In this document: piece after piece, positions 32,999 to 41,887 of the stretch | Layout: every line of letters begins with the position of its first letter | Numbering within the stretch: the stretch's first letter is position 1 | From: Niveispirillum sp943370215 | GTDB taxonomy: Bacteria; Pseudomonadota; Alphaproteobacteria; Azospirillales; Azospirillaceae | Direction of reading: 5' to 3' | Assembly (NCBI GenBank): GCA_943370215.1 | Contig: CALRQC020000010.1 | Location: 62,001 to 126,000, forward strand | Length of the DNA: 64,000 nucleotides | Notes under the pieces: model-generated | What the model saw: the letters and a program-made list of their open reading frames with translations, nothing else | Told to the model about the DNA's origin: nothing | The model's database searches: none | Translations under genes and position numbers: made by a program

Positions 32999-34864
32999 AT
33001 GTCTTCCAGTGACGTGAACCTCACTTCCTCCATGCGCTCCAATCTTCTGCTGCTGCAGAAGACGAACACGCAGGTGCAGTCGATCCAGGGTAAGCTGGCT
33101 ACCGGCAACAAGGTCAATAGCGCCCTTGATGGCCCCAACGCGTTCTTCGCGGCCAAGAGCCTGACGACCCGCGCCGCCGACCTGACCAGCCTGAAGTCCC
33201 AGATGGGGCAGGCAATCAGCACGATCCAGGCGGGCGATAAGGGTATCACCGCGATTGATAAGCTGATCGATCAGGCCAAGGGTCTGACCACTTCGGCTTA
33301 TTCCAGCCTGGGTAACGACGCGTCGTCGATTGCGACGCGCAAGTCGCTGGCCCAGCAGTTCAATGCCATTAAGGACCAGATCGACAAGGTTGCGGGTGAC
33401 AGCGGTTATGCCGGCAAGAACCTGCTGAGCGGTAATGGGCTGACCTTGGACACCACGGCGGCGAGCCGCACCAGTGTCAACAGTATTTCCGGTCTGTCCG
33501 CTAGCCGTGTGACCAATGTTGTCTCCGCTGATACCTATTCGGTCAGCGTGAAGGGCACCGGTGCCATTTCGGGCAATCTGGAAGACATTGCCACTGCAGA
33601 AGACAAGCGTGGTGTCAGCAGCCTGAAGGTTTCCGGTAAGCTTTCCAACACCTCCGGCAACTTCTCCGACATCTCGATTGAGATGCGTGGCGCCCAGGGT
33701 AAGGAACGCACCGTCGTGGTGACGGAAGGCAGCGAAAGCCGTACCTTCAAGTTCTTCGATAACACCCAGTCGGCCAGCACCACCACGGTTGCCGGTAATG
33801 AAGCCGAAAGCAAGGGGCAGGTGTCGACCGTTGAAATCGGCGGCGCGATTGAGGAAGGCGATACCTTCACTGCTACCGTCAATGGCCAGAGCTTCAGCTA
33901 CAAGGCACAGGCTTCTGATTTGGCCACCAATGGGGTGGATGCCAGCCCTGAAGACCGGCGTAAGAATATTGCGACTGGCTTGCAGGCGGTTGTTGCTGCT
34001 GGTCTGGACAACACCCGGTTTGAAGTTGGTGCGTCTTCGGATAATAAATTTACCATCACGTCTAAGGTGACGACTGGTACGGGCGTCAACTTCACTGTCG
34101 GTGCCACCACGACCAATGCGGAAAGCAAGGCTGTATCGGTCAGCTTCTCGTCTGGTACGACGGTGTCCTTCAGCGTTGACCGTGCCGATCTTAATTCCCT
34201 TGGCACGGCTGCAAATGGTAAGTCCACCATTGAGAAAAGCGTCGATATCGAAATTTCGGCGACCAATTTGAATGGTGTGACCACCAGCCGCTCGGCGAGC
34301 AATTCCCGTGGCAGCAGCAAACTGACCGATGGTGAGAACGCGCTCAGCTTCGACAGTGGCACGGTGCGCGTGTCGGTCAATTCGGCCAACATCATGGATG
34401 CTGCCAAGGCAAAGTCGTCGGCCAATCTGACGACGGTGCAGCGTAGTGACGCCAACACGGAGAATGATCTGAATGTGCAGTTGAACGAATCCAACACCAA
34501 CAACATCGGTGTGGTTTCGATCAATGTGAAGACGGACGGCCAGGGCCTGCGCGTCGATTATGCGCAGAATAATTTCCTGGATCGCGCCGATATCGACAAG
34601 GCTGCCGCTAGCCTGGATTTTGCCAAGAGCACGCTGCGCAGCGCCTCCCAGTCGCTGAGCACCAATCTGAACATCATCCAGAACCGCGAAAGCTTCACCA
34701 GCGACTTCTCCAACGTGCTGATCGACGGCGGTAATAAGATGACTCAGGCCGATCAGAACGAGGAAGGTGCAAACTTGCTGCTGTTGCAGACGCGTCAGCA
34801 GTTGGGCACCATCAGCCTCTCGCTGGCCAACCAGTCTCAGCAGTCGATCCTGCGTCTGTTCTAA
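32999..34864 (+). CDS. Flagellin
   Basis: Filament subunit of 621 residues. The conserved helical ends are clear: an N-terminal D0/D1 (NLTSSMRSNLLLLQKTNTQVQSIQGKLATGNKVNSALDGPNAFFAAKSL) and a C-terminal D1/D0 ending in LLLLQTRQQLGTISLSLANQSQQSILRLF. The middle (about 170-540) is a long Ser/Thr/Asn-rich variable region that would be exposed and could carry glycans; it contains many Thr/Ser clusters. The length is well above the 270-300 residues common in Caulobacter and similar to the large flagellins of Azospirillum relatives. A hairpin leader precedes it and a terminator follows. Confidence 0.97.
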   Translation: MSSSDVNLTSSMRSNLLLLQKTNTQVQSIQGKLATGNKVNSALDGPNAFFAAKSLTTRAADLTSLKSQMGQAISTIQAGDKGITAIDKLIDQAKGLTTSAYSSLGNDASSIATRKSLAQQFNAIKDQIDKVAGDSGYAGKNLLSGNGLTLDTTAASRTSVNSISGLSASRVTNVVSADTYSVSVKGTGAISGNLEDIATAEDKRGVSSLKVSGKLSNTSGNFSDISIEMRGAQGKERTVVVTEGSESRTFKFFDNTQSASTTTVAGNEAESKGQVSTVEIGGAIEEGDTFTATVNGQSFSYKAQASDLATNGVDASPEDRRKNIATGLQAVVAAGLDNTRFEVGASSDNKFTITSKVTTGTGVNFTVGATTTNAESKAVSVSFSSGTTVSFSVDRADLNSLGTAANGKSTIEKSVDIEISATNLNGVTTSRSASNSRGSSKLTDGENALSFDSGTVRVSVNSANIMDAAKAKSSANLTTVQRSDANTENDLNVQLNESNTNNIGVVSINVKTDGQGLRVDYAQNNFLDRADIDKAAASLDFAKSTLRSASQSLSTNLNIIQNRESFTSDFSNVLIDGGNKMTQADQNEEGANLLLLQTRQQLGTISLSLANQSQQSILRLF

Positions 34865-34887
34865 GCCGCAGGCCCGAAGGGGTAAGG

Positions 34888-34921
34888 GAACGGCGGGCTT
34901 CGGCCCGCCGTTCTTGTTTCC
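34888..34921 (+). terminator. Terminator after flagellin
   Basis: Eleven-bp stem gaacggcgggc/gcccgccgttc (34888-34898 with 34903-34913) around a ttcg tetraloop, followed by the short T-rich ttgtttc. It is 24 bases after the flagellin stop codon. Confidence 0.88.
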
Positions 34922-35050
34922 AGGCCGGTTCCTTCAGGCGTGCGGCAAGAAAATGTCGCCTATGCGCATATTTTTCCGTGACCTGCAGGGGTCCGGTGGC
35001 TTACCTCATAGAAGGGACGCCAGAGAGTGGCGCCCCTGAAACGTGTTGGG

Positions 35051-35521
35051 ATGCAAGTCGTGCCACTTAAACTTGTTCTGCGCCCAGGGGAAAAGCTGAT
35101 CGTCAACGGTGCTGTGATCGGCATCGGCGATCATCCTGTGTCGCTATTCTTCTATAATAAGGTGAATTTTCTGCGTGGTCGTGAGATCATGAAGGAAGAG
35201 AATTGCGATACCATTGAAAAGAAACTCTATTTCATCATTCAGCTTATTTATATCTTTCCAGAGGATGCGCAGCTTAATCTGGTGAAGTTCGGTATTATTC
35301 TGGAGGAGGCACGCTTGGCCCATCCAGATGAAGCTGGGTTGTTTGATGATGTTACAAAGCTGGTGGGTGAGGGCAACTATTACCGTGCCTTGAAGATTTG
35401 TCGTCGCCTGTTTGCTGATACGCCTGTGAATGCGTCAGCAATGCCGACTGACAGGGCTCCGCGTCCTCCGGTGATCGTTACCAAGGTTCGGCGCAAATCC
35501 TCCACGGAGCCGGCGGGCTGA
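35051..35521 (+). CDS. flbT: Flagellin-expression regulator FlbT
   Basis: RNA-binding regulator of flagellin mRNA stability and translation, characteristic of alphaproteobacteria. The family core is LKLVLRPGEKLIVNGAVIG, DHPVSLFFYNKVNFLRGREIMKEE and KKLYFIIQLIYIF. The start is not certain: ATG 35051 gives MQVVPLKL, a normal FlbT N-terminus, and GTG 35027 would add eight residues. It sits directly after flagellin, behind that gene's terminator, and its Pro/Arg-rich end meets the convergent KAS III gene with a 3-base gap. Confidence 0.93.
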   Translation: MQVVPLKLVLRPGEKLIVNGAVIGIGDHPVSLFFYNKVNFLRGREIMKEENCDTIEKKLYFIIQLIYIFPEDAQLNLVKFGIILEEARLAHPDEAGLFDDVTKLVGEGNYYRALKICRRLFADTPVNASAMPTDRAPRPPVIVTKVRRKSSTEPAG

Positions 35522-35524
35522 AGG

Positions 35525-36538
35525 TCAATCCACAGTGATTGTGCGGCAGGGGCCCGTGACGGGCCCCACCGTCCATATTGCTGTACCCCAGGACCAACCG
35601 ACACCGAAGCCGCTTAACAGCAAGCGCTGCGGTGCGTTTGTCAGCACGTCTCCCAGCCTATCGCTGATGGCCAGCGGAATGCTGGCCGAGCTGGTATTGC
35701 CGCGATCATGCAGGGCCAGCACCAGTTGATCGGTGATGGCACCGATCTTCTGGCCCAGCCGTTTCAACATCATCTCATTGGCCTGGTGCAGCACCACATG
35801 GTCGATCTCCGCCATGCTGGTGCCGGCGGCGGCCAGGGTGGCGGAGATGGCCTTGGGCACTTCACGCAGGGTGAAGGCGAAAACCTGGGTGCCATCCATG
35901 AACAGGGGCGGCCCGTCCGGACGGCGCTGGCCGCCCTGCTGTTTGATCAGATAGGGGGCACCAGCACCGTCTGTGCCCAGATCGACCACCAGCGGCCCGG
36001 CGGCCGGATCATATTCCAGTGCCGTCACCGTGGCGGCGTCGCCAAACAGCGGTGCGGTGCTGCGGTCACCGGCATCCAGCGTGCGGCTGGTAACGTCGCC
36101 CGCCACCAGCAATGCCCGGCCCCGCCCCATGCCGGCCAGCAGGCTGGCGGCATTCCACAGCCCATAGATATAGCCCGAACAGCCCAGCCCCATATCAAAG
36201 GCGGCGCAATGCCGGCCCAAACCCAGCGCGTTCTGCAGCAGGCAGGCGGTGGCCGGCAGCGGATGGTCCGGCGTCTGCGTCACCACAATCAGCAGGTCGA
36301 TACTGTCCGCTGCCCAGCCGAGCCCGGCCAGCAACGCCCTTGCGGCGGGCAAAGCCAGGTCAGACAGGCATTGATCGGGTCGGGCGATGTGACGACGATG
36401 GATCCCGGTGGCGCTGGCAATGCGTTCGGCCTGTTCAGCACCGAAACGCCGTGACAGATCGGTCACATCTTGCGTGCTTGCGGGCAGGGCGGAGACGATG
36501 CCGCGCAACGCGATACCCTGGATGCGCGCCTGCGCCAT
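35525..36538 (-). CDS. 3-oxoacyl-ACP synthase III-like (KAS III) protein
   Basis: A 337-residue thiolase-fold condensing enzyme. The Cys-His-Asn triad is present: FDMGLGCSGYIYGL (Cys), VVLHQANEMM (His) and RGNTSSASIPLA (Asn). KAS III enzymes normally condense acetyl-CoA with malonyl-ACP. The genome's housekeeping fabH is usually by plsX, not here, so this copy is probably dedicated to a specialised acyl group. It is in a minus-strand group with an SDR, an adenylating enzyme, two acyl carrier proteins and a hydrolase. The stop lies 3 bases from the convergent flbT stop. Confidence 0.9.
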   Translation of the reverse strand: MAQARIQGIALRGIVSALPASTQDVTDLSRRFGAEQAERIASATGIHRRHIARPDQCLSDLALPAARALLAGLGWAADSIDLLIVVTQTPDHPLPATACLLQNALGLGRHCAAFDMGLGCSGYIYGLWNAASLLAGMGRGRALLVAGDVTSRTLDAGDRSTAPLFGDAATVTALEYDPAAGPLVVDLGTDGAGAPYLIKQQGGQRRPDGPPLFMDGTQVFAFTLREVPKAISATLAAAGTSMAEIDHVVLHQANEMMLKRLGQKIGAITDQLVLALHDRGNTSSASIPLAISDRLGDVLTNAPQRLLLSGFGVGWSWGTAIWTVGPVTGPCRTITVD

Positions 36539-36557
36539 GATGCGTCCGCCCCTTTAT

Positions 36558-37286
36558 TCAGCAACCGATCCCGCCATCAATGGTCAGCGTCTGGCCAGTG
36601 ATGAAACCGGCCGCATCGCCCAGCAGGAACAGGATCAGCGGCACCACATCCGCTGCCGTGCCCAGCCGGCCCAGCGGGGTGCGGCGCACGATCTGGTCGC
36701 GCTGCCCTGCCGACAGGGTACCCGACATTTCCGTGTCCAGATAGCCCGGCGCCACGCTGTTGACGGTGATCTGCCGCCGTCCCACCTCCCGCGCCAGGGC
36801 ACGGGTCAGGCCATCCAGCCCGGCCTTGGTGGCGGCATAGGCGGCAAGGCCTGTATAGCCGCGCTGGCCGATGATGGAGGAGATATTGATGATCCGCCCA
36901 CCCCCGGCCCGGCCCAGCATCTGTCGCAGCACCCCGCGCGCCATCTGGATGGAACCGGTCAGGTTGGTCTGGATCAGCCGATCCACCTCCACCAGCGGCA
37001 GGGTGGCCAGAATACCATCGCGGGCGATGCCGGCATTGTTCACCAGCCCCCAGGGCACGCCCAACCGGGCAACGGCCGCCTGGATGAAGCGGTCGGTGCT
37101 GTCACTGTCGCCAATATCGGCCTGTTGCCAGAACAGGTCTTCACCAGTCTGTTCCAGCAAGGCGGGCAGGGCATCGCCCTGGGTGCGGCTGCATGTCGAT
37201 ACGCGGTATCCCGCATCCAGCAGCGCCGTCACGATGGCAAGGCCCAGCCCCCGGCTGCCGCCGGTGACGATGACATGGCGCTTCAT
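36558..37286 (-). CDS. SDR-family oxidoreductase, 3-oxoacyl-ACP reductase-like
   Basis: A 242-residue classical short-chain dehydrogenase: NAD(P) loop VTGGSRGLGLAI, NNAG (VNNAGIARDG), Ser (INISSIIGQRGY), and catalytic YAATK (AYAATKAGLDGL). The closest-looking function is FabG-like 3-oxoacyl-ACP reduction, fitting its place next to KAS III and the acyl carrier proteins. The ATG overlaps the stop of the adenylating enzyme by four bases (ATGA), so the two are translationally coupled. Confidence 0.9.
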   Translation of the reverse strand: MKRHVIVTGGSRGLGLAIVTALLDAGYRVSTCSRTQGDALPALLEQTGEDLFWQQADIGDSDSTDRFIQAAVARLGVPWGLVNNAGIARDGILATLPLVEVDRLIQTNLTGSIQMARGVLRQMLGRAGGGRIINISSIIGQRGYTGLAAYAATKAGLDGLTRALAREVGRRQITVNSVAPGYLDTEMSGTLSAGQRDQIVRRTPLGRLGTAADVVPLILFLLGDAAGFITGQTLTIDGGIGC

Positions 37287-38437
37287 GCTTCCTCCGCGAT
37301 GCGTCGCTTCTTACCCGATGGCAGCAGGGCAATGTGATCCACCAGCCGCAACCGGCGCGGCCGGGCCGGCGGTGGCAGATCGGCCAGGGCGCCCGCCACC
37401 GCCGCCCGCCAGTCCCCCGCCACCAATTCTGGTGATAATAGCAGATCGGCGGCCAGCAATTGACCGGTGATCGGGCTGGGGATGGCATAGACCACGGCAT
37501 CACGCATACCGGGCAGGGCCAGCAAGCACGTTTCCGCCAGCAAAGGATCTACCTTCGTGCCGCCGACATTGATGGTCAGGTCCGCCCGACCCTGGAACAG
37601 CACCCGGTCCCCGGCCAGCATCACCCGGTCACCCGTGTCGGCATCACCGACATGCAGCGTGCCACCCCGGATGGTCAGCGGCGGACAGCCGGCGGGGGGC
37701 TGTTCCAGCCACCGGGCGGGGAAGCCCGCTTTGCCATCGGCCACGCTGAACAGGCGGCCCTGTTCAGTGCTGGCATAGATATGCCGGATGCGGGCCTGTG
37801 GGAACTGGTTGGCCAGCGCATTCAGCAGCGGCTGGTCTGCGGCTTCCCCGCCCAGGGTGATGGCGGCCAGCGGCGGGCGCTGGCCGCTCAACAACAGGCC
37901 GCGCCAGAAACTGGGGGTGGCAGACAGATGCGTCACGTGCTCAGCCACGGCCAGCCGCGCCAGGGTAGGCAGGTCGGCCCCGGTTGCGGCCACCAGCGTA
38001 CCGCCACCGGTCAGCACCGTCAGCAGCACCTGCAACCCGGCAAAGCCACCGGCATCATAGGTCAATAGCCAGCGCCCGCCGCCGCTGTCCCCCGCCTTGC
38101 CGATGCCGGCCAGCACCTGGGAAAGCGGCTTGGCGAGGCGTTTGGGCGTGCCGGTGGTGCCAGAACTTTCCAGCAGCAGCACCGCACCGGTTTCGCCGGT
38201 GGTATCAGGGGCCGTCAGCCCGCCGCGCAGCAGGGCCAGCGGGCAGGCCTGCTGGCAGGCGGCAATCAGATGGGCCGTCACCTGCCCGATATCCCGCCCC
38301 CGCACCGCCAGGGGCTTTCCGCCATCCGGGCGGATCGCTGCCGCCAGCGCCAGCAGGCTGGCACTGTCCAGCGACTGCCCATCCTGGATCAGGCGGGCAT
38401 CGGGGTGTAGCCAGGGCGGGGCGGGGGGAGCGGCCAT
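37283..38437 (-). CDS. Short ANL-superfamily adenylating enzyme
   Basis: A 384-residue AMP-dependent synthetase/ligase. The phosphate-binding loop is LLESSGTTGTPKRLAKPL, the A5-like motif is IRHIYASTEQGRLF, and the C-terminal catalytic Lys is in LLPSGKKRRI. It is shorter than the usual 500-550 residues; most of the missing length is in the N-terminal part. It would adenylate a carboxylic acid, most likely to load one of the two nearby acyl carrier proteins. It overlaps the SDR gene and precedes it on the minus strand. Confidence 0.85.
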   Translation of the reverse strand: MAAPPAPPWLHPDARLIQDGQSLDSASLLALAAAIRPDGGKPLAVRGRDIGQVTAHLIAACQQACPLALLRGGLTAPDTTGETGAVLLLESSGTTGTPKRLAKPLSQVLAGIGKAGDSGGGRWLLTYDAGGFAGLQVLLTVLTGGGTLVAATGADLPTLARLAVAEHVTHLSATPSFWRGLLLSGQRPPLAAITLGGEAADQPLLNALANQFPQARIRHIYASTEQGRLFSVADGKAGFPARWLEQPPAGCPPLTIRGGTLHVGDADTGDRVMLAGDRVLFQGRADLTINVGGTKVDPLLAETCLLALPGMRDAVVYAIPSPITGQLLAADLLLSPELVAGDWRAAVAGALADLPPPARPRRLRLVDHIALLPSGKKRRIAEEA

Positions 38438-38440
38438 GTC

Positions 38441-38629
38441 CTATCCTTTCAGCGCGATCCAGCCCCAGATCACGCCGCCAATGATGCCGATGATGCCAAT
38501 AACGATGAGCAGCCCCCAGAGGAATTGCTTGAACTCCCCCTGTTTCCAGGCGCTGCGGGCCAGCAGTAGCAGATAGAGCAGCACGGCCCCGCCGACCATG
38601 CCGCCCGGTCCGGGCATCCAGTCAGGCAT
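38441..38629 (-). CDS. Small membrane protein
   Basis: About 62 residues, with two hydrophobic segments (MVGGAVLLYLLLLA and QFLWGLLIVIGIIGIIGGVIWGWIAL) and a short cytoplasmic-looking basic loop between them. The ATG at 38629 overlaps the acyl carrier protein stop (ATGCCTGA). It lies between the acyl carrier protein and the adenylating enzyme in the operon. I do not recognise a family; it could anchor the acyl-transfer machinery. Confidence 0.7.
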   Translation of the reverse strand: MPDWMPGPGGMVGGAVLLYLLLLARSAWKQGEFKQFLWGLLIVIGIIGIIGGVIWGWIALKG

Positions 38630-38876
38630 CGGCGTATAGCGCCGCCAATTCGCCGGCATTGGTGAACTGGCGGAACCCGCTGCGGAACGGGTCTTTGCCC
38701 GTTACACCTTCCAGCGCCACGATCAGCGTGGCCAGATCCAGGGAATCAAAGGGCAGGGGGCCATCCAGAAAGGCGGTGTCGGCCGCGATGACCGCTGCCG
38801 CCTCCCCCTTTTCCGTCAGGATACGGTTGGTCTCCTGTGCAATCAGGGCCAGTAATTCCGCGTGACGCTCACTCAT
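38622..38876 (-). CDS. Acyl carrier protein (first copy)
   Basis: An 84-residue acyl carrier protein-like helical bundle. The phosphopantetheine Ser is in PFDSLDLATLIVALE (DSL motif). The rest departs from housekeeping AcpP, so it is probably a dedicated carrier for the KAS III/SDR/adenylating-enzyme group. It overlaps the alpha/beta hydrolase gene by four bases (ATGA), and overlaps the small membrane protein downstream. Confidence 0.88.
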   Translation of the reverse strand: MSERHAELLALIAQETNRILTEKGEAAAVIAADTAFLDGPLPFDSLDLATLIVALEGVTGKDPFRSGFRQFTNAGELAALYADA

Positions 38877-39718
38877 GCATGGAAACTCCGAACCAGTTCA
38901 TTGACGCGGCTGGCCGCTTCCACATGCGGCATATGGCCAGCGCCTTGCAACAGATGCAGTGGGATGCGGGCGGGGATCAGCTCTGCCGCCGGGGGCGGCA
39001 CAATGCGGTCCTGCGCCCCCCAGATCAATTGCAGGGCCACGCCCGGCGGGGCCCAGTCGCGCGCCACCAGCCGTTCACCCAGATCGGCGCGGTTGGCGGC
39101 CAGAATCGCGCCCACCGCCTGCCGTGCGGCCGCATCGCCCATGCGCAGGGCCAGCGCGCGGGCCAGGGGTTCCACCAACTGGTCGGGTTGGGCAAACAGG
39201 GCGGTGGCCACGGCACGGGCCTGTTGTATATCGGCGGCGGCGGCCAGCCGGTCCAGGAAACCATAATCCAGATCGCTGCCCAGCCCGGCACAGGCCAGCA
39301 GGCTGGCGCGGCGCACCCGCCCCGGCCGATGGGCCAGATCCAGCGCCACCCGCGCGCCCAGCGAATGACCTACCAGATCAACCCGGCCCAGGCGGCACTG
39401 GTCCAGCAGGTTTTCCACCCAATCGGCCAGATCGCACACCCGCGCCCCGCCAACATCCAGGGTGGAGGCACCGTGCCCCGGCAAATCCAGCGCCAGCACC
39501 TTGCGTTCGCTGCCGGCAAAGGCCGTGACGTTGAATTGCCAGGTCAGCGCATCCCCGCCCAACCCATGCAGCAGCACCAGCGGCACCCCGCCGCCCTGTT
39601 CTGTTTCCAGCCAGGAGGCGGGGCCATCATCTAGGGTGATCTTGTGCCGGCGCGGGCGCATTCCACCACGGCTGCGCCCGGTTTCGCCGGGGGCGGGCAG
39701 GGGCGTATCAGGCGACAC
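38873..39718 (-). CDS. Alpha/beta hydrolase
   Basis: A 281-residue alpha/beta-hydrolase fold protein: oxyanion region LVLLHGLGGDALTW, nucleophile Ser in LVGHSLGARVAL, later Asp (GAQDRIVPP) and His in GAGHMPHVE. In this setting it could be a thioesterase releasing or transferring the acyl chain, but a hydrolase of another ester is possible. The GTG at 39718 overlaps the preceding acyl carrier protein gene; ATG 39661 (MRPRRHKITL) is an alternative that removes a Pro/Arg-rich leader. Confidence 0.83.
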   Translation of the reverse strand: MSPDTPLPAPGETGRSRGGMRPRRHKITLDDGPASWLETEQGGGVPLVLLHGLGGDALTWQFNVTAFAGSERKVLALDLPGHGASTLDVGGARVCDLADWVENLLDQCRLGRVDLVGHSLGARVALDLAHRPGRVRRASLLACAGLGSDLDYGFLDRLAAAADIQQARAVATALFAQPDQLVEPLARALALRMGDAAARQAVGAILAANRADLGERLVARDWAPPGVALQLIWGAQDRIVPPPAAELIPARIPLHLLQGAGHMPHVEAASRVNELVRSFHA

Positions 39719-39935
39719 CGGCCAGCGCCAGCAGGTCGTTGATGGTCTTGGCCTTGGCCAGATCCTCGCCGGCCACCACCTTGTCGAAATGCTCGTCCAC
39801 CAGCGCGATGAAGCTGATCACGGCCAGGCTGTCCCAGCTATCCAGGCCCTCCAGCACCTCTTCCCCGGTCAGGGTGCCGGGGTCCAGCTCCAGCATCTCG
39901 TCCAGGGCGTTCAGAAAATCGGCACGGTTCATCAT
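39708..39935 (-). CDS. Acyl carrier protein (second copy)
   Basis: A 75-residue acyl carrier protein: MMNRADFLNALDEMLELDPGTLTGEEVLEGLDSWDSLAVISFIALVDEHF, with the carrier Ser in WDSLAV. It has a strong AGGAGA ribosome binding site before ATG 39935, and a second ATG follows directly at 39932. The start overlaps the cytidylyltransferase stop, so pseudaminic-type and acyl genes form one operon. It differs from the first copy in sequence, and the two may serve different steps. Confidence 0.9.
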   Translation of the reverse strand: MMNRADFLNALDEMLELDPGTLTGEEVLEGLDSWDSLAVISFIALVDEHFDKVVAGEDLAKAKTINDLLALAGVA

Positions 39936-40696
39936 TCTTCTCCTTCGGCGGGCAGGCTTTTCTGCACCACATCGCGGTTCAGCGCCACCCATTCCGGATG
40001 GGTCCGCATCAGCGTGTCGGCATCCTGCCAGCCGAAATCCGGGCGGGTGGCTGACAGGGTATCCAGCAAGCGGCATACCAGGGCGTAATCGCCGGTGGTA
40101 TCCACGCACCAGCGCCATGGCGTTTCTCCGTCACCCACGATGTCGGGCCGGGTCAACAGGCCAAGGCGGAAGCGTTCGGGCCGGCGCCAGAGGAAGGGCA
40201 TCACATGTTCGCGCTCAAAATCGGCCTTGGCCTCTTTCCAGGCGGCTTCCAGCGCATCCAGGCGGGTGATTTCCGCATCCAGCCCGCGGGGATAGCGGGA
40301 TACGTCGATGCCGGCATAATCCAGCGGCTGGCCCTGAAAATAATCGACCAGATCATCCACCAGCGCCGGGTCGATCAGCGGGCAGTCGGCGGTGAAGCGC
40401 AGCACGATATCTGCCCCCCCGGCAAGGGCTGCCCGGTAGAAACGATCCAGCACATCGGTTTCACTGCCCCGGAACACCGGCACACCCAGCCCGGCAGCAT
40501 GGTTGGCCAGGGCATCATCGGCGGGCAGGTCGCTGGTGGCCACCATCAGCGCATCCAGCCGGCGGCAGCGCCGCAACCGCCCCACCTGCCAGTCCAGCAG
40601 GGAGCGGCCGGCGGCCGGCAGCAGCACCTTGCCCGGCAGCCGGGTGGAGCCCAGCCGCGCCTGGGTGATGCCGACGATGCGGGGCCGGGCCGCCAT
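39932..40696 (-). CDS. SpsF-like cytidylyltransferase
   Basis: A 254-residue nucleotidyltransferase of the SpsF/KdsB-like type: GITQARLGSTRLPGKVLLPAAGRSLLDWQV carries the nucleotide-binding residues, and RFTADCPLIDPALVDDLVDYF the metal Asp. Next to a pseudaminic acid synthase it would be expected to give the CMP-activated sugar, the role of PseF, but its sequence is SpsF-type and not typical PseF. Its start and the pseI stop meet (shared base 40696). Confidence 0.82.
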   Translation of the reverse strand: MAARPRIVGITQARLGSTRLPGKVLLPAAGRSLLDWQVGRLRRCRRLDALMVATSDLPADDALANHAAGLGVPVFRGSETDVLDRFYRAALAGGADIVLRFTADCPLIDPALVDDLVDYFQGQPLDYAGIDVSRYPRGLDAEITRLDALEAAWKEAKADFEREHVMPFLWRRPERFRLGLLTRPDIVGDGETPWRWCVDTTGDYALVCRLLDTLSATRPDFGWQDADTLMRTHPEWVALNRDVVQKSLPAEGEE

Positions 40697-41742
40697 CAGC
40701 CCTTCGGCCCCAGCATGGTCCAGTCCAGCGGTTCGCCGCGCGTCAGGTTGCGGGTGGCGCGGCGGCCCAGCACATCGGGCAGATGCTTGGGCGGCAGACC
40801 CAGGCCGGGGCGGATGGAGCGCACATTGGCCCCCGTCAGCATCTCCCCCGCCGCGACATCGGCGGTGACATAGAGGGAGCGGCGGAAGCTGCGCCCCCCC
40901 GCCTCGCTGGGTTTCAGCGCATAGGAGATGCTGCCCAACGCGGCATGGGCGGCGGCACAGGCATCGGCCATGGCGCGAAATTCCGCCGGTTCCAGGGAAA
41001 AGGCGGCATCCGGCCCGCCATCGGCGCGGGCCAGCGTGAAATGTTTTTCAATCACCACCGCCCCCAGCGCCACAGCGGCCACCGGTACGGCCACACCCAT
41101 CGTGTGGTCCGACAGGCCGGCGGCCACATCGAAAGCCTGGGCCAGATGCGGGATGGTGCGCAGGTCGCAATCTTCCACCGGGGTGGGGTAGCCTGAGACG
41201 CAATGCAACAGACAGATGTTATCGTTGCCGGCCACCCGCGCGGCGGCCACCGCTTCCGCCACCTCCCCCAGGGAGGCCATGCCGGTGGACATGATCAGCG
41301 GCTTGCCGGTGCGGGCTGCCTTTTCGATCAGGGGCAGGTCGACCAGTTCAAAACTGGCGATCTTGTAGGCAGGTGCGCCCAGGCTTTCCAGCAGGTCGAT
41401 GGCGGTGGGGTCAAACGGGCTGGAGAAGATAGGAATGCCGATCGCGGCGGCATGGGCGAACAGGGCCGGGTGCCAGTCCCACGGCGTATGGGCCTCCTGA
41501 TACAGCTCATAAAGCGTGCGCCCGGCCCATAGCCCACCCTCCAGGCGGAATTCCGGCCGGTCGACATCCAGCGTGATGGTATCGGCGGTATAGGTTTGCA
41601 GCTTCACCGCATCGGCACCCGCCGCCTTGGCGGCATCGATCATCCGCCGCGCGCGGTCGATATCGCCATTATGGTTGCCCGACAGTTCCGCAATCAGGAA
41701 CGGTTTCTGGCCTGGGGTGAAACGGGCGGGAAATGCGGTCAT
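40696..41742 (-). CDS. pseI: Pseudaminic acid synthase
   Basis: NeuB-family enzyme condensing a 6-deoxy-AltdiNAc with phosphoenolpyruvate to give pseudaminic acid. Landmarks: FLIAELSGNHNGDIDRARRMIDAAKAAGADAVKLQTYT, the family-typical WAGRTLYELYQEAHTPWDWH, IFSSPFDPTAIDLLES, and a C-terminal SAF-like antifreeze domain (SLYVTADVAAGEMLTGANVRSIRPG). Length 348 is standard. It is the only committed pse gene in this half of the island; pseB and pseC lie 2 kb upstream. Confidence 0.95.
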   Translation of the reverse strand: MTAFPARFTPGQKPFLIAELSGNHNGDIDRARRMIDAAKAAGADAVKLQTYTADTITLDVDRPEFRLEGGLWAGRTLYELYQEAHTPWDWHPALFAHAAAIGIPIFSSPFDPTAIDLLESLGAPAYKIASFELVDLPLIEKAARTGKPLIMSTGMASLGEVAEAVAAARVAGNDNICLLHCVSGYPTPVEDCDLRTIPHLAQAFDVAAGLSDHTMGVAVPVAAVALGAVVIEKHFTLARADGGPDAAFSLEPAEFRAMADACAAAHAALGSISYALKPSEAGGRSFRRSLYVTADVAAGEMLTGANVRSIRPGLGLPPKHLPDVLGRRATRNLTRGEPLDWTMLGPKG

Positions 41743-41887
41743 GGGCGGATGTCCGACAGGGTTTTTTCTTTAATATCATCCGCATGGGGCGGGGTGGAAG
41801 GGCAAGGCCGGGAGGGAACCACTTTTGTGTTTCCAGGTTTTACGGCGGGGTTGTAGAAATCAGGCATTAAACAGTCAGGATGGGACG

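Noticed and set aside
35549..35567. GC hairpin (ggggccc/gggcccc) near the KAS III stop as a terminator
   Set aside because: It lies within the coding region and is not followed by T residues on either strand.
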